A DNA stretch of 64,000 nt from JBNKHH01 sp050290245 (GCA_050290245.1 JBNKHH010000024.1:62001-126000), one strand, 5' to 3'. Counted from the first letter of the stretch, positions 34,424 to 43,991 are shown. Notes: generated by a model not told the origin, from the letters alone. Numbers and translations are program-made.

Positions 34424-37219
34424 ATGAACAAGAATTTTGAGGCGCGTATCACGCGCTGTTCGATTCCCTACGATCCCGAGCGGGGCGACGAGGCGCTGGC
34501 ACATGTGCCGGGGCTGTGCGGCGCGCTGGCCGAGGTGGTGCGGGGCGCGGGGGGATCGTCGTTCCATCTGCACGATTTGATGCGGCTTGAGGGGGCCTGG
34601 CTGTCCGAGGCCCTTGCGGGCGCGCCGGAGGACGCCCTGGAGGCTGTTCTGGGCGAGAAGGCGGGAGAGGGCGTCAGGGCGGTCTCGATTCAGTTGCGCC
34701 AGGCCAAGGCGCGGCTGTCTTTGCTGATCGGTCTGGCGGATTTGGCCGGTGTCTGGTCGTTGGAAGAAGTGACCGGAGCGCTGACGCGGTTTGCGGATCT
34801 GGCGGTGAACCGGGCTTTGACGGAGTCGTTGGCGGGGGAGTTGCGGCGGGGCAAGGTGCCTGGCCAGTGCGAAGACGACCTGGCCCAGGCGGCGGGGTTG
34901 TCGGTTCTCGCCATGGGCAAGATGGGCGCGGGGGAGTTGAATTACTCATCCGACATCGACCTGATCTGCCTATTTGACGAAACTCGCTTCGATCCCGAAG
35001 ATTATGCCGAGGCGCGCACCGCCTTCGTCAGGGCGGTGCGTCTGATGTGCAAGACGCTGAGCGAGCGCACCGCCGAGGGCTACGTCTTTCGTACCGATCT
35101 GCGTCTGCGTCCCGACGCCTCAGTCACGCCGGTGGCGATGTCGATGGAGGCGGCCGAGCGGTATTACGAGGCCTTCGGGCGGACCTGGGAGCGGGCGGCC
35201 TATATCAAGGCGCGGCCCTGTGCCGGCGACATCGCGGCGGGTGAGCGGTTTCTGAAAACCCTGCGCCCCTTCGTATGGAGGCGGCATCTGGACTATGCTG
35301 CGATCCAGGACGCGCAGGACATGCGGTTGCGCATCCGCGAGCACAAGGGGCTGCATGGGGCGGTGTCTCATCTGGGGCATGACCTGAAGCTGGGCCAGGG
35401 CGGAATTCGCGAGATCGAGTTCTTTACGCAGACCCGCCAGATCATCGCGGGCGGGCGCGACCCGGAGTTGCGCCTGTCCGAGACGGTGCCGGCTTTGCGT
35501 CGGTTGTCAGAAAAGGGCTGGGTCTCGGGCGAGGACGCCGAAATGCTGGTCGCCGATTACCGCGCGCATCGCGAGGCCGAGCACCGGGTTCAGATGGTGG
35601 CGGATCAGCAGACGCACAAGCTACCCGAAACCGAAGAGGATTTCGCGCGTCTGGCCGCGCTGGCGGGGCGCGATGCCGGAGACTATGCGTCCGAAATCGA
35701 GGCGCGGTTGCATCGCGTCTCGAAACTGACCGAAGGGTTCTTTCAGCCGGGAAAGGCGGCCGATGAACCGGTCATGGCCGTCGAAGGCGCCGAAGAGTTC
35801 ATCGACCGCTGGAACGGCTATCCGGCTTTGCGGTCGCCGCGTGGACGGCAAATCTTTCGCCGGGTCTGGCCGCGCTTGCAGGAGCGGCTTGCCGTGGCCG
35901 AGAAACCCGATGAGGCCTTGCTGAACTTTGACGGCTTCCTCAAGGGGCTGCCTGCCGGGGTGCAGTTGTTTTCGCTGTTCGAGGCCAATCCGCAACTTTT
36001 GGATCTTGTGGTGAACGTGGTCGATACGGCGCCCGGGCTGGGGCAGTACCTGGCGCGCAATGCGGGGGTTTTCGACGCCGTGATCGGCGGGCAGTTCTTT
36101 TCGGACTGGCCGGGCGCCGATGTGCTGCGGACAGGGCTGGAGGCGGCTTTGGCCGAGACCTCGGACTACGAGTCCAAGCTGGACCGGGCGCGGGTATGGG
36201 CGCGGGAATGGCATTTCCGGATCGGGGTGCATCATCTGCGGGGCCTGATCGACGCCGACCAGAGCGGGCAGCAGTACGCCGATCTTGCAGGCGCAGTGGT
36301 GCAGGCGCTCTGGCCCGAGGTGGTTGCCGAGTTCGGCCTGAAGCACGGGCCTCCGCCGGGGCGCGGCGCGGCAGTCGTTGCCATGGGATCGCTCGGAGCC
36401 GAGCGGCTGAACGCGGCGTCGGACCTGGACCTGATCGTGATTTACGACGGCGAGGGGGCCGAGAGTTCGGAGGGCAAACGGCCGCTGCCGACGAGGAGCT
36501 ATTTCGCGCGGCTGACGCAGGCTCTCGTGACGGCGCTTTCGGCACCGACGGCGGAAGGGCGGCTTTACGAGGTTGACATGCGGCTCAGGCCCTCGGGGCG
36601 GCAGGGCCCGGTGGCGACGTCCTACGCGTCGTTTTGCTCCTATCAGCGCGACGAAGCCTGGACCTGGGAGCACCTCGCGTTGACGCGGGCGAGGGCGCTT
36701 GCGGGCAATGCCTCGCTCATGGGCGATATCGAGACCTTTCGTGCTGAATTGTTGGACGAAGAGCGGAACAGGGCCAAGGTGCTGGCAGATGTGGCCGAGA
36801 TGCGCGCGCGCCTGGCGTCGGCGAAACCTGCACAAGGCGGGCTCGACGTCCGGTCCGGGCCGGGGCGGTTGCAGGATGTGGAGCTGTTTGTGCAGGCAGG
36901 GGCCCTGCTGTGCGGTGCGTCCGAACGGCGGACGGGTGCACAGTTGGGCGCGGCGGCGGAGGCTTTCCATCTATCAGGCGACGAGGTGTCGGCCCTGAGT
37001 GGCGCGGTACGCCTGTTCTGGCAGGTGCAGGCGGCCAAACGGCTGGTGTTTGGCGAAGCCGGAGAGAGCGGAGAGCTTGGCACCGGAGCACTGGCTTTTG
37101 TCTTGCGCGATACGGGATGCGACGATCTGGGGGCGCTTGAGGTAGCCATCGCTGCGGCGGCCCAGGCGGCGGACGAGATCGTCACGATCCATATTGGCAG
37201 CAGCGCGGCGTCGCGATAG
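34424..37219 (+). CDS. glnE: Glutamine synthetase adenylyltransferase/deadenylase
   Basis: A 931-aa bifunctional enzyme that adds and removes AMP on glutamine synthetase according to nitrogen status. Two nucleotidyltransferase domains are visible: the N-terminal deadenylase with GKMGAGELNYSSDIDLICLFD (about 166-186) and the C-terminal adenylyltransferase with GSLGAERLNAASDLDLIVIYD (about 656-676), each followed by a helical domain. ATG 34424 is chosen; an in-frame TTG lies two codons upstream. No strong RBS is seen. Confidence 0.95.
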   Translation: MNKNFEARITRCSIPYDPERGDEALAHVPGLCGALAEVVRGAGGSSFHLHDLMRLEGAWLSEALAGAPEDALEAVLGEKAGEGVRAVSIQLRQAKARLSLLIGLADLAGVWSLEEVTGALTRFADLAVNRALTESLAGELRRGKVPGQCEDDLAQAAGLSVLAMGKMGAGELNYSSDIDLICLFDETRFDPEDYAEARTAFVRAVRLMCKTLSERTAEGYVFRTDLRLRPDASVTPVAMSMEAAERYYEAFGRTWERAAYIKARPCAGDIAAGERFLKTLRPFVWRRHLDYAAIQDAQDMRLRIREHKGLHGAVSHLGHDLKLGQGGIREIEFFTQTRQIIAGGRDPELRLSETVPALRRLSEKGWVSGEDAEMLVADYRAHREAEHRVQMVADQQTHKLPETEEDFARLAALAGRDAGDYASEIEARLHRVSKLTEGFFQPGKAADEPVMAVEGAEEFIDRWNGYPALRSPRGRQIFRRVWPRLQERLAVAEKPDEALLNFDGFLKGLPAGVQLFSLFEANPQLLDLVVNVVDTAPGLGQYLARNAGVFDAVIGGQFFSDWPGADVLRTGLEAALAETSDYESKLDRARVWAREWHFRIGVHHLRGLIDADQSGQQYADLAGAVVQALWPEVVAEFGLKHGPPPGRGAAVVAMGSLGAERLNAASDLDLIVIYDGEGAESSEGKRPLPTRSYFARLTQALVTALSAPTAEGRLYEVDMRLRPSGRQGPVATSYASFCSYQRDEAWTWEHLALTRARALAGNASLMGDIETFRAELLDEERNRAKVLADVAEMRARLASAKPAQGGLDVRSGPGRLQDVELFVQAGALLCGASERRTGAQLGAAAEAFHLSGDEVSALSGAVRLFWQVQAAKRLVFGEAGESGELGTGALAFVLRDTGCDDLGALEVAIAAAAQAADEIVTIHIGSSAASR

Positions 37220-37228
37220 CGTGCGGCC

Positions 37229-37501
37229 ATGAAACATCCCGTCGACGAGAACGACCCCAAGGGGCTAATTCGCGAAAGCTATCGGATCGAAGGCATTACC
37301 GAAGCAGAGTGCCGGTCGATCTTTCTGGATTGGGCGATCGGCGTGCCGGTGGGCGTTGAGGCGCGCGAGATGGTGACGGCCTTGCTGGAGCGCTATGGCG
37401 CCGCCAATCCCGATCATCCGATGACCGAAGTGTTAAAGGGTGGACTCGGCACGGCAGACCGCCCCATGCGGCGGGGTGGCGCGCGCGGGCGGCGGTCTTA
37501 G
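37229..37501 (+). CDS. Conserved hypothetical protein (90 aa)
   Basis: A 90-aa protein, 9 bp after glnE. It has a helical body (RIEGITEAECRSIFLDWAIGVPVG, MVTALLERYGAANPDHPMTEVL) and a basic Gly/Arg-rich tail (MRRGGARGRRS) that could touch nucleic acid. No cysteine motifs or membrane segments. I recognise no family with a known function. Its codon usage and spacing fit a real gene, probably co-transcribed with glnE. Confidence 0.72.
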   Translation: MKHPVDENDPKGLIRESYRIEGITEAECRSIFLDWAIGVPVGVEAREMVTALLERYGAANPDHPMTEVLKGGLGTADRPMRRGGARGRRS

Positions 37502-37527
37502 GTCCGGGATTTCAATGGCGCGGGCAG

Positions 37528-38166
37528 TCAGCCCAAGGCAGCAGCCTCGCGGGCGAGCGCCTCGATTCCGGCCCAGTCTCCGGCGGCGATCTTGTCCATC
37601 GGTGCCACCCACGATCCGCCGACACACAGCGTGTTGGGCAGCGAAAGATAGGTGTCGACGTTCGAGAGGCTGACACCTCCGGTCGGGCAGAAGGACATTT
37701 GCGGCAGGGGCCCGGCAAAGGCCTTCAGGGCGGGTGCGCCACCGTTGGCTTCGGCAGGGAAGAACTTGGCAACAGTATAACCGCGCTCAAGCAGGCGCAT
37801 GACCTCGGAGGGCGTCGATGTGCCCGCGAGCAATGGCAGATCGGCCGCCTCGGCCGCGTCCAGGAGCTTGTCGGTTGCGCCAGGCGAAACGCCGAACCGG
37901 GCACCTGCATCTTTGGCGGCGCGCACGTCTTCGGGTGTCAGGAGCGTGCCGGCTCCGACGACACCGCCTTCGACTTCGGCCATGGCGCGGATGGCGTCGA
38001 GCGCGGCGGGGGTGCGCAGCGTCACTTCGAGCGCGGGCAGGCCGCCGGCGACGAGCGCGCGGGCAAGGTCCGCGGCGGTATCGGCTTTTTCGACCGTCAG
38101 GACGGGGATCACCGGGGCGAGACGGCAGATTTCGGCGGATTTGATGCTGGCTTCGGCAGGGGTCAT
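37528..38166 (-). CDS. eda: KDPG aldolase
   Basis: A 212-aa class I aldolase: VIPVLTVEKADTAADLARALVAGGLPALEVTLRT contains the catalytic Glu region, and the Schiff-base Lys lies in YTVAKFFPAE (about 133). It splits 2-keto-3-deoxy-6-phosphogluconate to pyruvate and glyceraldehyde-3-phosphate in the Entner-Doudoroff pathway. It follows edd by 55 bp on the same strand, an edd-eda operon. Confidence 0.95.
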   Translation of the reverse strand: MTPAEASIKSAEICRLAPVIPVLTVEKADTAADLARALVAGGLPALEVTLRTPAALDAIRAMAEVEGGVVGAGTLLTPEDVRAAKDAGARFGVSPGATDKLLDAAEAADLPLLAGTSTPSEVMRLLERGYTVAKFFPAEANGGAPALKAFAGPLPQMSFCPTGGVSLSNVDTYLSLPNTLCVGGSWVAPMDKIAAGDWAGIEALAREAAALG

Positions 38167-38221
38167 CGGGGCCTCATGGTTTCATCTTTGGTGCCCGGTA
38201 GGGGCGGACTTTGCAAGGGTT

Positions 38222-40024
38222 TCAGACCACGAGCGCGGCGCCATCCGACGACAGGCCACATCCCTGGCGGAAGGCTGCGAAGAGTTCGCGGCCAAGACCC
38301 TCATTGTTGGCAGAGAGATCCGCTGTTGCGGGGGGGCGGGTCTCGAAATCGGCTTCCAGCACCTCGATCACGCCCGAGTCGGCATCGACACGAACCATAT
38401 CACCGTCCCGCACCCTGGCGATCGGCCCGCCGTCTACGGCTTCGGGCGACAGATGAATGGCCGCCGGCACCTTGCCGGAGGCACCGGACATGCGCCCGTC
38501 AGTTACCAGTGCCACCTTGAGGCCACGTCCCTGCAGAACCGAAAGGCTGGGTGTCAAACCATGGAGTTCGGGCATCCCGTTGGCCTTAGGTCCTTGGAAA
38601 CGCACAACAAAAATCGTGTCTTCGGTGATTTCGCCAGCTTTGAAGGCTGCTTTGACGGCGTTCTGATCATGAAAGACGCGGGCCTTGGCGGTGATCACGC
38701 GGTGTTCGGGGGCGACGGCGGAGACTTTCATGACCGAACGCCCCAGGTTGCCTTTCAGCTCGCTGAGACCGCCGGACTTTTGGAACGGCTCGTTGGCGGG
38801 CCGCAGGATCTTGTTGTTTTCTGAGGCCTTGGGGCCGTCGCGATAGGCGATCGTGCCCTCGCGGAACTCGGGCTCCTGCGTGTAGAGGTCGAGACCGCCG
38901 CCGGCGACAGTCCGCACGTCCTGATGCAAAAGCCCTGCGTTGAGAAGCTGGCCGATCATATATTGCAGGCCTCCGGCGGCGTGGAAGTGGTTCACGTCAG
39001 CAAGGCCGTTCGGATAAACCTTGGCCATCAGCGGGGTAACAGCCGAGATGTCGTTGAAGTCCTCGACGTCGAGGATGACGCCGGCTGCGCGGGCCATGGC
39101 AGGCAGGTGTAGGACGAGGTTCGTCGACCCTCCGGTCGCCATCAGTCCGACGATGCCGTTGACGAAGGCCTTTTCCGATAGGACCTCGGCGACGGGGGTA
39201 TACATACTGCCCTGGGCGGTGATCTCGGCCGCCTGTTCGGCGGCGCGGTCGGTCAAAGCATCCCTCAGCGGCGTGCCGGGATTGACAAAGCTGGCGCCAG
39301 GCAGGTGGAGGCCCATGAATTCCATCAGCATCTGGTTCGAATTCGCGGTGCCGTAGAATGTGCAGGTTCCGGGGCCGTGGTAAGAGGCCATCTCGGCCTC
39401 CATCAGCTTGTCGCGGCCAATCTCTCCGGCGGCAAAGGCCTGGCGCACCTTGCTTTTTTCGTCGTTGGGCAGGCCCGAGGGCATCGGACCGGCGGGGACG
39501 AAGATGCCTGGGATATGGCCGAAGGTGGCGGCGGCAATGACGAGGCCGGGGACGATCTTGTCGCAGATACCGAGGTAGAGGGCCGAGTCAAAGGTGTTGT
39601 GGGAAAGCGCGACACCGGCTGCGAGGGCGATGACATCGCGTGAAAAAAGAGACAGCTCCATGCCGGTCTGGCCCTGGGTGACGCCGTCGCACATGGCGGG
39701 TACGCCGCCCGCGACCTGGGCCGTGGCGCCGACCCGGCGAGCCGCCGCCTTTATGCGGTCGGGGTAATCTTTGTACGGCTGGTGGGCCGAGAGCATGTCG
39801 TTATAGGCGGTAACGATCCCGATGTTCGGGGCGCGATCCGCGACGAGCGCCGGTTTGTCGTCGCCCATGGCAGCATAGGCGTGGGCCTGGTTGCCGCAGG
39901 CAAGGTGAGCGCGGGCGACACCTCCGTCCCTGGCACGGCCGATCTTGGCCAAATAGGCCGCGCGGGTGGCTTCGGAACGAGAAATGATACGGTCAGTGAC
40001 GCGGGCAATTGTCGGGTTCAGCAT
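38222..40024 (-). CDS. edd: Phosphogluconate dehydratase
   Basis: A 600-aa IlvD/Edd-family dehydratase with Fe-S cluster cysteines in ACGNQAHAY-type, MCDGVTQGQTGMELS and CTFYGTANSNQM-type segments and the C-terminal VALVTDGRMSGASGKVPAAIH motif. It makes KDPG from 6-phosphogluconate. The ATG at 40024 has a strong GGAGGAGA site; the longer open frame above it is not protein-like. A LacI-type operator lies 38 bp upstream of the start. Confidence 0.96.
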   Translation of the reverse strand: MLNPTIARVTDRIISRSEATRAAYLAKIGRARDGGVARAHLACGNQAHAYAAMGDDKPALVADRAPNIGIVTAYNDMLSAHQPYKDYPDRIKAAARRVGATAQVAGGVPAMCDGVTQGQTGMELSLFSRDVIALAAGVALSHNTFDSALYLGICDKIVPGLVIAAATFGHIPGIFVPAGPMPSGLPNDEKSKVRQAFAAGEIGRDKLMEAEMASYHGPGTCTFYGTANSNQMLMEFMGLHLPGASFVNPGTPLRDALTDRAAEQAAEITAQGSMYTPVAEVLSEKAFVNGIVGLMATGGSTNLVLHLPAMARAAGVILDVEDFNDISAVTPLMAKVYPNGLADVNHFHAAGGLQYMIGQLLNAGLLHQDVRTVAGGGLDLYTQEPEFREGTIAYRDGPKASENNKILRPANEPFQKSGGLSELKGNLGRSVMKVSAVAPEHRVITAKARVFHDQNAVKAAFKAGEITEDTIFVVRFQGPKANGMPELHGLTPSLSVLQGRGLKVALVTDGRMSGASGKVPAAIHLSPEAVDGGPIARVRDGDMVRVDADSGVIEVLEADFETRPPATADLSANNEGLGRELFAAFRQGCGLSSDGAALVV

Positions 40025-40062
40025 CGGCTCTCCTCCAGGGAAAGTCAGACTATACCAGACCA

Positions 40063-40076
40063 TGTTAACGCTAACA
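40063..40076. promoter_or_regulatory. LacI/GntR-type operator upstream of edd
   Basis: TGTTAACGCTAACA differs by one base from the perfect palindrome TGTTAGCGCTAACA, the typical operator form of LacI-family sugar regulators. Placed between edd and the divergent 37-aa gene, it suggests repression of edd-eda, lifted by a sugar acid. No LacI gene is in the window. Confidence 0.65.
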
Positions 40077-40199
40077 ACCAGCAGATGAGAAAAGGTCAAC
40101 AGCCATTCCCTTTGTGCATGGCGGGAATGAACTTTCTGTGGGTACTCGTTTGAAATCAACAGGTTTAGGTCGTGGGTAACGAAATGAAAGGTAGTGACA

Positions 40200-40313
40200 A
40201 TGACCGCTTTCACACAAGACCGCATCGACCTGGAGCAGATTGAACGCAAAGCCCGCCAATTGCGCGCTGACTTTATCGCCGACTTGTTCACTCGCCGCCG
40301 CAAGCAGCGTTAA
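40200..40313 (+). CDS. Small basic protein (37 aa)
   Basis: A short frame reads MTAFTQDRIDLEQIERKARQ then LRADFIADLFTRRRKQR and stops at TAA. AAAGG lies about 9 bases before the ATG. It is an amphipathic helix with an Arg/Lys-rich C-terminus, similar in build to the short Arg-tailed proteins often found in Rhodobacterales. It is divergent from edd and shares its operator region. Function unknown; it may be an RNA- or membrane-binding peptide. Confidence 0.65.
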   Translation: MTAFTQDRIDLEQIERKARQLRADFIADLFTRRRKQR

Positions 40314-40352
40314 GGCTCTTTTGCATGACGGGTTGACCGGGTAAGGGAGGGC

Positions 40353-41549
40353 ATGTCCTCATCCCGCCCGATCATCCGCCTGCGTCCCAAGTCCGATCCC
40401 CGCCACATCCGGCGAGGCTTTCCCTGGGTTTACGATAACGAACTTGTCACGGATCGGCGGACCCGAGCCCTGGCGCCCGGTACAATCGCAACCCTGCAAG
40501 ACAGCGAGCAGCGCCCCCTGGGCACCGTTGCTGTCACCGCGTCTTCGAAAATATTTGCGCGCATGCTGGACCCCGATCCCGAGGTTCAGATCAACCGCGA
40601 CTGGTTGCGGGCGCGTTTGCGCACCGCGCTGGATTTGCGTGAACGTCTTTTCGATGCGCCCTTTTACCGCCTGATCCACGCCGAGGCCGACGGGATGCCG
40701 GGGACGGTCATAGATCGCTTTGGCGACCATGCGGTCATTCAACCGAACGCTGCCTGGATTGACGTCTTGATGGACGATCTGGCCGAAGTTCTGGCTGAGG
40801 TGACGGGCGTCAGGACCATCTTCAAGAACGCCAGCGGGCGTGCGCGCGTGCTTGAGGGGCTGGATGATGAGAGTTCGGTTTTGACAGGGAGCCTGTCCGG
40901 GCCGGTCGAGGTGCCGATGAATGGGGCGGTCTATATGGCCGACCTGGCGGGCGGGCAGAAGACCGGGTTGTTCTTTGACCAACGGCCCAACCATGCCTTT
41001 GTCGCGCGGCTGGCCAGGGGTACCTCGGTACTGGACGTGTTTTCCCATGTCGGCGGGTTCGCCCTAGCGGCCCTGGTTGGTGGCGCGACAAGCGCGCTGG
41101 CGGTCGATGGGTCGGAGCCGGCGCTGGACCTGGCTCGGCAAGGGGCCAAAGCCTCGGGCGTCGAGGCGAATTTCCAGACGCGCAAGGGCGACGCCTTTGA
41201 CGTCATGACGGCATTGGCCGCCGAAGGCCGCCGGTTCGGCACGGTGATTTGCGATCCGCCGGCTTTTGCCCCGTCAAAACCTGCGCTGGACAAGGGGCTC
41301 AGGGCCTATGAACGTGTTGCGCGGTTGGCGACGCACCTGGTCGAGCCGGGCGGCACGCTGACCCTGTGTTCGTGTAGCCATGCCGCGGGGTTGGACGCGT
41401 TCCGCACCGCATGCCTGCGCGGCGTCGGCAGGGCCGGGGGCCGGGCGCAGATCCTGCAGACGGGTTTCGCGGGAGCCGACCATCCCCTGCATCCGTCGCT
41501 GGCCGAAAGCGGGTATCTGAAGGCGATCACGTTCAGGCTGATGCCGTGA
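40353..41549 (+). CDS. Class I SAM-dependent rRNA methyltransferase (RlmI-like)
   Basis: A 398-aa protein: N-terminal PUA domain (RLRPKSDPRHIRRGFPWVYDNEL) and a C-terminal Rossmann methyltransferase with VLDVFSHVGGFALAA (SAM motif I, about 230), FGTVICDPPAFAPSK (motif IV) and a Cys-containing LTLCSCSHAAG. This is the RlmI/YccW family of 23S rRNA m5C methyltransferases; the exact target is not shown. Its stop overlaps the next gene (GTGA). Confidence 0.9.
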   Translation: MSSSRPIIRLRPKSDPRHIRRGFPWVYDNELVTDRRTRALAPGTIATLQDSEQRPLGTVAVTASSKIFARMLDPDPEVQINRDWLRARLRTALDLRERLFDAPFYRLIHAEADGMPGTVIDRFGDHAVIQPNAAWIDVLMDDLAEVLAEVTGVRTIFKNASGRARVLEGLDDESSVLTGSLSGPVEVPMNGAVYMADLAGGQKTGLFFDQRPNHAFVARLARGTSVLDVFSHVGGFALAALVGGATSALAVDGSEPALDLARQGAKASGVEANFQTRKGDAFDVMTALAAEGRRFGTVICDPPAFAPSKPALDKGLRAYERVARLATHLVEPGGTLTLCSCSHAAGLDAFRTACLRGVGRAGGRAQILQTGFAGADHPLHPSLAESGYLKAITFRLMP

Positions 41550-42091
41550 AAGTTCTGATCGACGCCTGCGTGCTGTTCCCGACGGTACTGCGCGAATTGG
41601 TGTTGGACTATGCCGCGACGGGGGCGTTCGCCCCCCTGTGGTCGGCCCGGATTCTTGAGGAATGGCGGCGGGCGGCGGCGCGGTTGGGCCCGGTGGATGC
41701 GGCGGTCGCCGACGGCGAGATCGCGGCCGTTCGGGCGCGATTTCCAGATGCTGAGGTCGTCGTTTCAGATAAGACCGTGGCGCGGTTGAGCCTGAAAGAC
41801 CGGGACGACATCCACGTTCTTGCGGCGGCGATCGACGGAGGTGCAGACGAACTTTTGACGCTGAACCTGAAGGATTTTCCGACCAATGCGCTGGCTGCCG
41901 AAGGGCTGATGCGCCGACATCCGGACGAGTTCCTACTGGAAGGGTATCACGCCGATCCGGGCGGGGTGTCCAGGATTGTCGAGGACGTTCTGACGAGAGC
42001 GGCGGCGCATGGGATCGACACGTCAAACCGGCGGGCGATCCTGAAAAGGGCGCGGCTGCCCCGGTTGGGCAAGGCGTTGGATCAGGTCTGA
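41546..42091 (+). CDS. PIN-domain protein (RSP_2648 type)
   Basis: A 181-aa protein starting at a GTG that overlaps the methyltransferase stop. The PIN fold shows its first acidic residue in KVLIDACVLFP and the second acidic cluster in SLKDRDDIHVLAAAI, with a later DELLTLN. PIN domains are Mg-dependent RNA endonucleases. No antitoxin gene is adjacent and the gene is coupled to an rRNA methyltransferase, so an RNA-processing role is likelier than toxin function. It overlaps the convergent M48 gene by 10 bp. Confidence 0.84.
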   Translation: MKVLIDACVLFPTVLRELVLDYAATGAFAPLWSARILEEWRRAAARLGPVDAAVADGEIAAVRARFPDAEVVVSDKTVARLSLKDRDDIHVLAAAIDGGADELLTLNLKDFPTNALAAEGLMRRHPDEFLLEGYHADPGGVSRIVEDVLTRAAAHGIDTSNRRAILKRARLPRLGKALDQV

Positions 42092-42774
42092 GCGACGGCC
42101 CAGCGGTCCTCCAGCTTCTCGATGGCGGCGATACGCTCGGCGGTTTTCGGGTGGCTCATCAGCCAGACCGGCATTCCGACCCCACGCGCGCCGGTCAGCG
42201 ATTCCAGTTTGCGGAACAGGGATTTCTGTGGCTCGGTGCCGATCCCGGACTTGGTCAGGAGCGCGGCGGCATAGGCGTCGGCCTCGTATTCGTCACCACG
42301 CGAGAGGCGGGCGGCAAGCACCGAGGTCAGGAGGTTGGCGATATAGACGCCAAGGCCGGGCAGGAAGCGCCCAAGGATCATGATGAGGGCGGCGCGGATG
42401 GCATTCTGGCCGGAAAAGTCGATCATGCGACGGCGGGAATGGCCCAGGGCGACGTGGCCCAGTTCGTGAGCGATCACCGATGCGAGCTCTTCGGCCGTCA
42501 CCTCTCCGTCGGCGTATTTCTGGTAAAAACCGCGCGTCAGGAAGATGCGTCCGTCGGGGGCGGCGAGGCCATTGACCGGTTCGATCTCGTACAGGTGGAC
42601 GCGCACGCGGGGCAGGTCGAGCGAGGCAGCCATGCGGTCGGTCAGTTCCTTAAGCCGCGCATCGGCCAGCTCGGACGACCTGGCGTCGAGCTCCTTGGCG
42701 CTTTTCCAGGTCGAGACCTTGTACATCACGAGGGCGTAGATGACGGCCAGGAATATGGGCAGGGCTTTCAGCAT
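42082..42774 (-). CDS. M48-family metallopeptidase
   Basis: A 230-aa zinc protease: an N-terminal membrane anchor (ALPIFLAVIYALVMYKV), the HELGH zinc site in IAHELGHVALGHSRRR (about 109) and the third ligand Glu in DEYEADAYAAALL (about 172). It is shorter than HtpX and resembles small M48B/C proteins. It lies 32 bp downstream of the VWA gene. Confidence 0.9.
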   Translation of the reverse strand: MLKALPIFLAVIYALVMYKVSTWKSAKELDARSSELADARLKELTDRMAASLDLPRVRVHLYEIEPVNGLAAPDGRIFLTRGFYQKYADGEVTAEELASVIAHELGHVALGHSRRRMIDFSGQNAIRAALIMILGRFLPGLGVYIANLLTSVLAARLSRGDEYEADAYAAALLTKSGIGTEPQKSLFRKLESLTGARGVGMPVWLMSHPKTAERIAAIEKLEDRWAVAQT

Positions 42775-42806
42775 TGAGGTAATATGGGGGTGTCGGGTGT
42801 TCTTCG

Positions 42807-43991
42807 CTAGCCCAGAAGCTTCATGCCGCGGGTAAGGCCCTGGAGTGTCAGCGGCACCATGCGTTCGGGGCCGATGGCCTGGCGGACAAGCTGGATCGAG
42901 GGCGTGTACCCCCAATGTCGTTCCGGGACCGGGTTGATCCAGAGCGTGTCGGGCCATTGGGCGACGGCGCGTTTCAGCCAGGTTTCGCCTGACTCTTCGT
43001 TCCAATGTTCGTTCGCGCCGCCGGGCACCGCGACCTCGTAGGGCGACATCGAGGCGTCGCCGACGAAAATGCATTTCCAGCCGGGGCCGAAACGGTTCAG
43101 CACGTCCCAGGTCGGTGTGCGTGCGTTCCAGCGTCGGGCGTTTTCGCGCCAGACCCCTTCGTAGAGGCAGTTGTGGAAGTAGAAATGGTCGAGGTGTTTG
43201 AACTCACTCCGGGCAGCCGAGAAAAGCTCTTCGATCATCTGCACATAGGGGTCCATCGAGCCGCCGACATCGAGAAAGAGAAGAACGCGCACGGCGTTGC
43301 GCCGTTCGGGACGGGTTTTCACGTCGAGATAGCCATGCTCGGCGGTGGCGCGGATGGTGCCGTCAAGGTCGAGTTCGTCCGCGGCGCCCTCTCGGGCCCA
43401 CTGGCGCAGGCGCTTCAGAGCCACTTTTATGGTGCGGGTGCCGATCTCGCGGGTGTCGTCGAGATCGCGGAATTCACGCTTGTCCCAGACTTTGACTGCA
43501 CGCTGGTGGCGGGATTTGCCCTGGCCAATGCGCACGCCTTCGGGGTTGTAGCCATGGGCGCCAAACGGCGAGGTGCCCGCGGTGCCGATCCACTTGTTGC
43601 CGCCCTGGTGGCGTTTCTCCTGCTCTTTCAGGCGCTCGCGCAGGGTTTCCATTAGCTTTTCGAACCCGCCCAAGGCCTCGATTTCGGCGCGTTCCTCTTC
43701 GGTCAGATGCTTTTCGGCCATCTTCCTGAGCCAGTCTTCCGGCAAATCCAGCGCTTGTACCACCGCTTCGGGCGGGATGGATTGGACGCCGGAAAAGGCA
43801 GCGGCGAAAGCGCGGTCGAAACGGTCTATGTGGGATTCATTTTTCACCAGAGCGGCGCGGGCAAGGTAATAGAACCCATCGACGTCATACGTGACGAGAT
43901 TGGCTTGTAGCGCTTCGAGAAAAGCCAGGAATTCGCGCGGCGAGGCGGGGACGCCTGCCTTCCTGACCTGTTCGAAGAACGTCAGGAACAT
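42807..43991 (-). CDS. VWA (CoxE-like) protein
   Basis: A 394-aa protein with a charged helical N-terminal half (about 1-230) and a von Willebrand A fold with the metal-site variant DVGGS at 241-245 instead of DxSxS, as is usual in the CoxE-like group. The next metal-binding Asp is in IFVGDASMSPYEV. Such proteins work with MoxR AAA+ ATPases to assemble metalloenzymes or complexes. The likely partner is the moxR gene at 47218, 3.2 kb away. The start ATG overlaps the upstream stop by one base (TGATG). Confidence 0.88.
   Translation of the reverse strand: MFLTFFEQVRKAGVPASPREFLAFLEALQANLVTYDVDGFYYLARAALVKNESHIDRFDRAFAAAFSGVQSIPPEAVVQALDLPEDWLRKMAEKHLTEEERAEIEALGGFEKLMETLRERLKEQEKRHQGGNKWIGTAGTSPFGAHGYNPEGVRIGQGKSRHQRAVKVWDKREFRDLDDTREIGTRTIKVALKRLRQWAREGAADELDLDGTIRATAEHGYLDVKTRPERRNAVRVLLFLDVGGSMDPYVQMIEELFSAARSEFKHLDHFYFHNCLYEGVWRENARRWNARTPTWDVLNRFGPGWKCIFVGDASMSPYEVAVPGGANEHWNEESGETWLKRAVAQWPDTLWINPVPERHWGYTPSIQLVRQAIGPERMVPLTLQGLTRGMKLLG

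Noticed and set aside
41546..42091. VapC-type toxin of a toxin-antitoxin pair
   Set aside because: No small antitoxin gene precedes it; the neighbour is a coupled rRNA methyltransferase.
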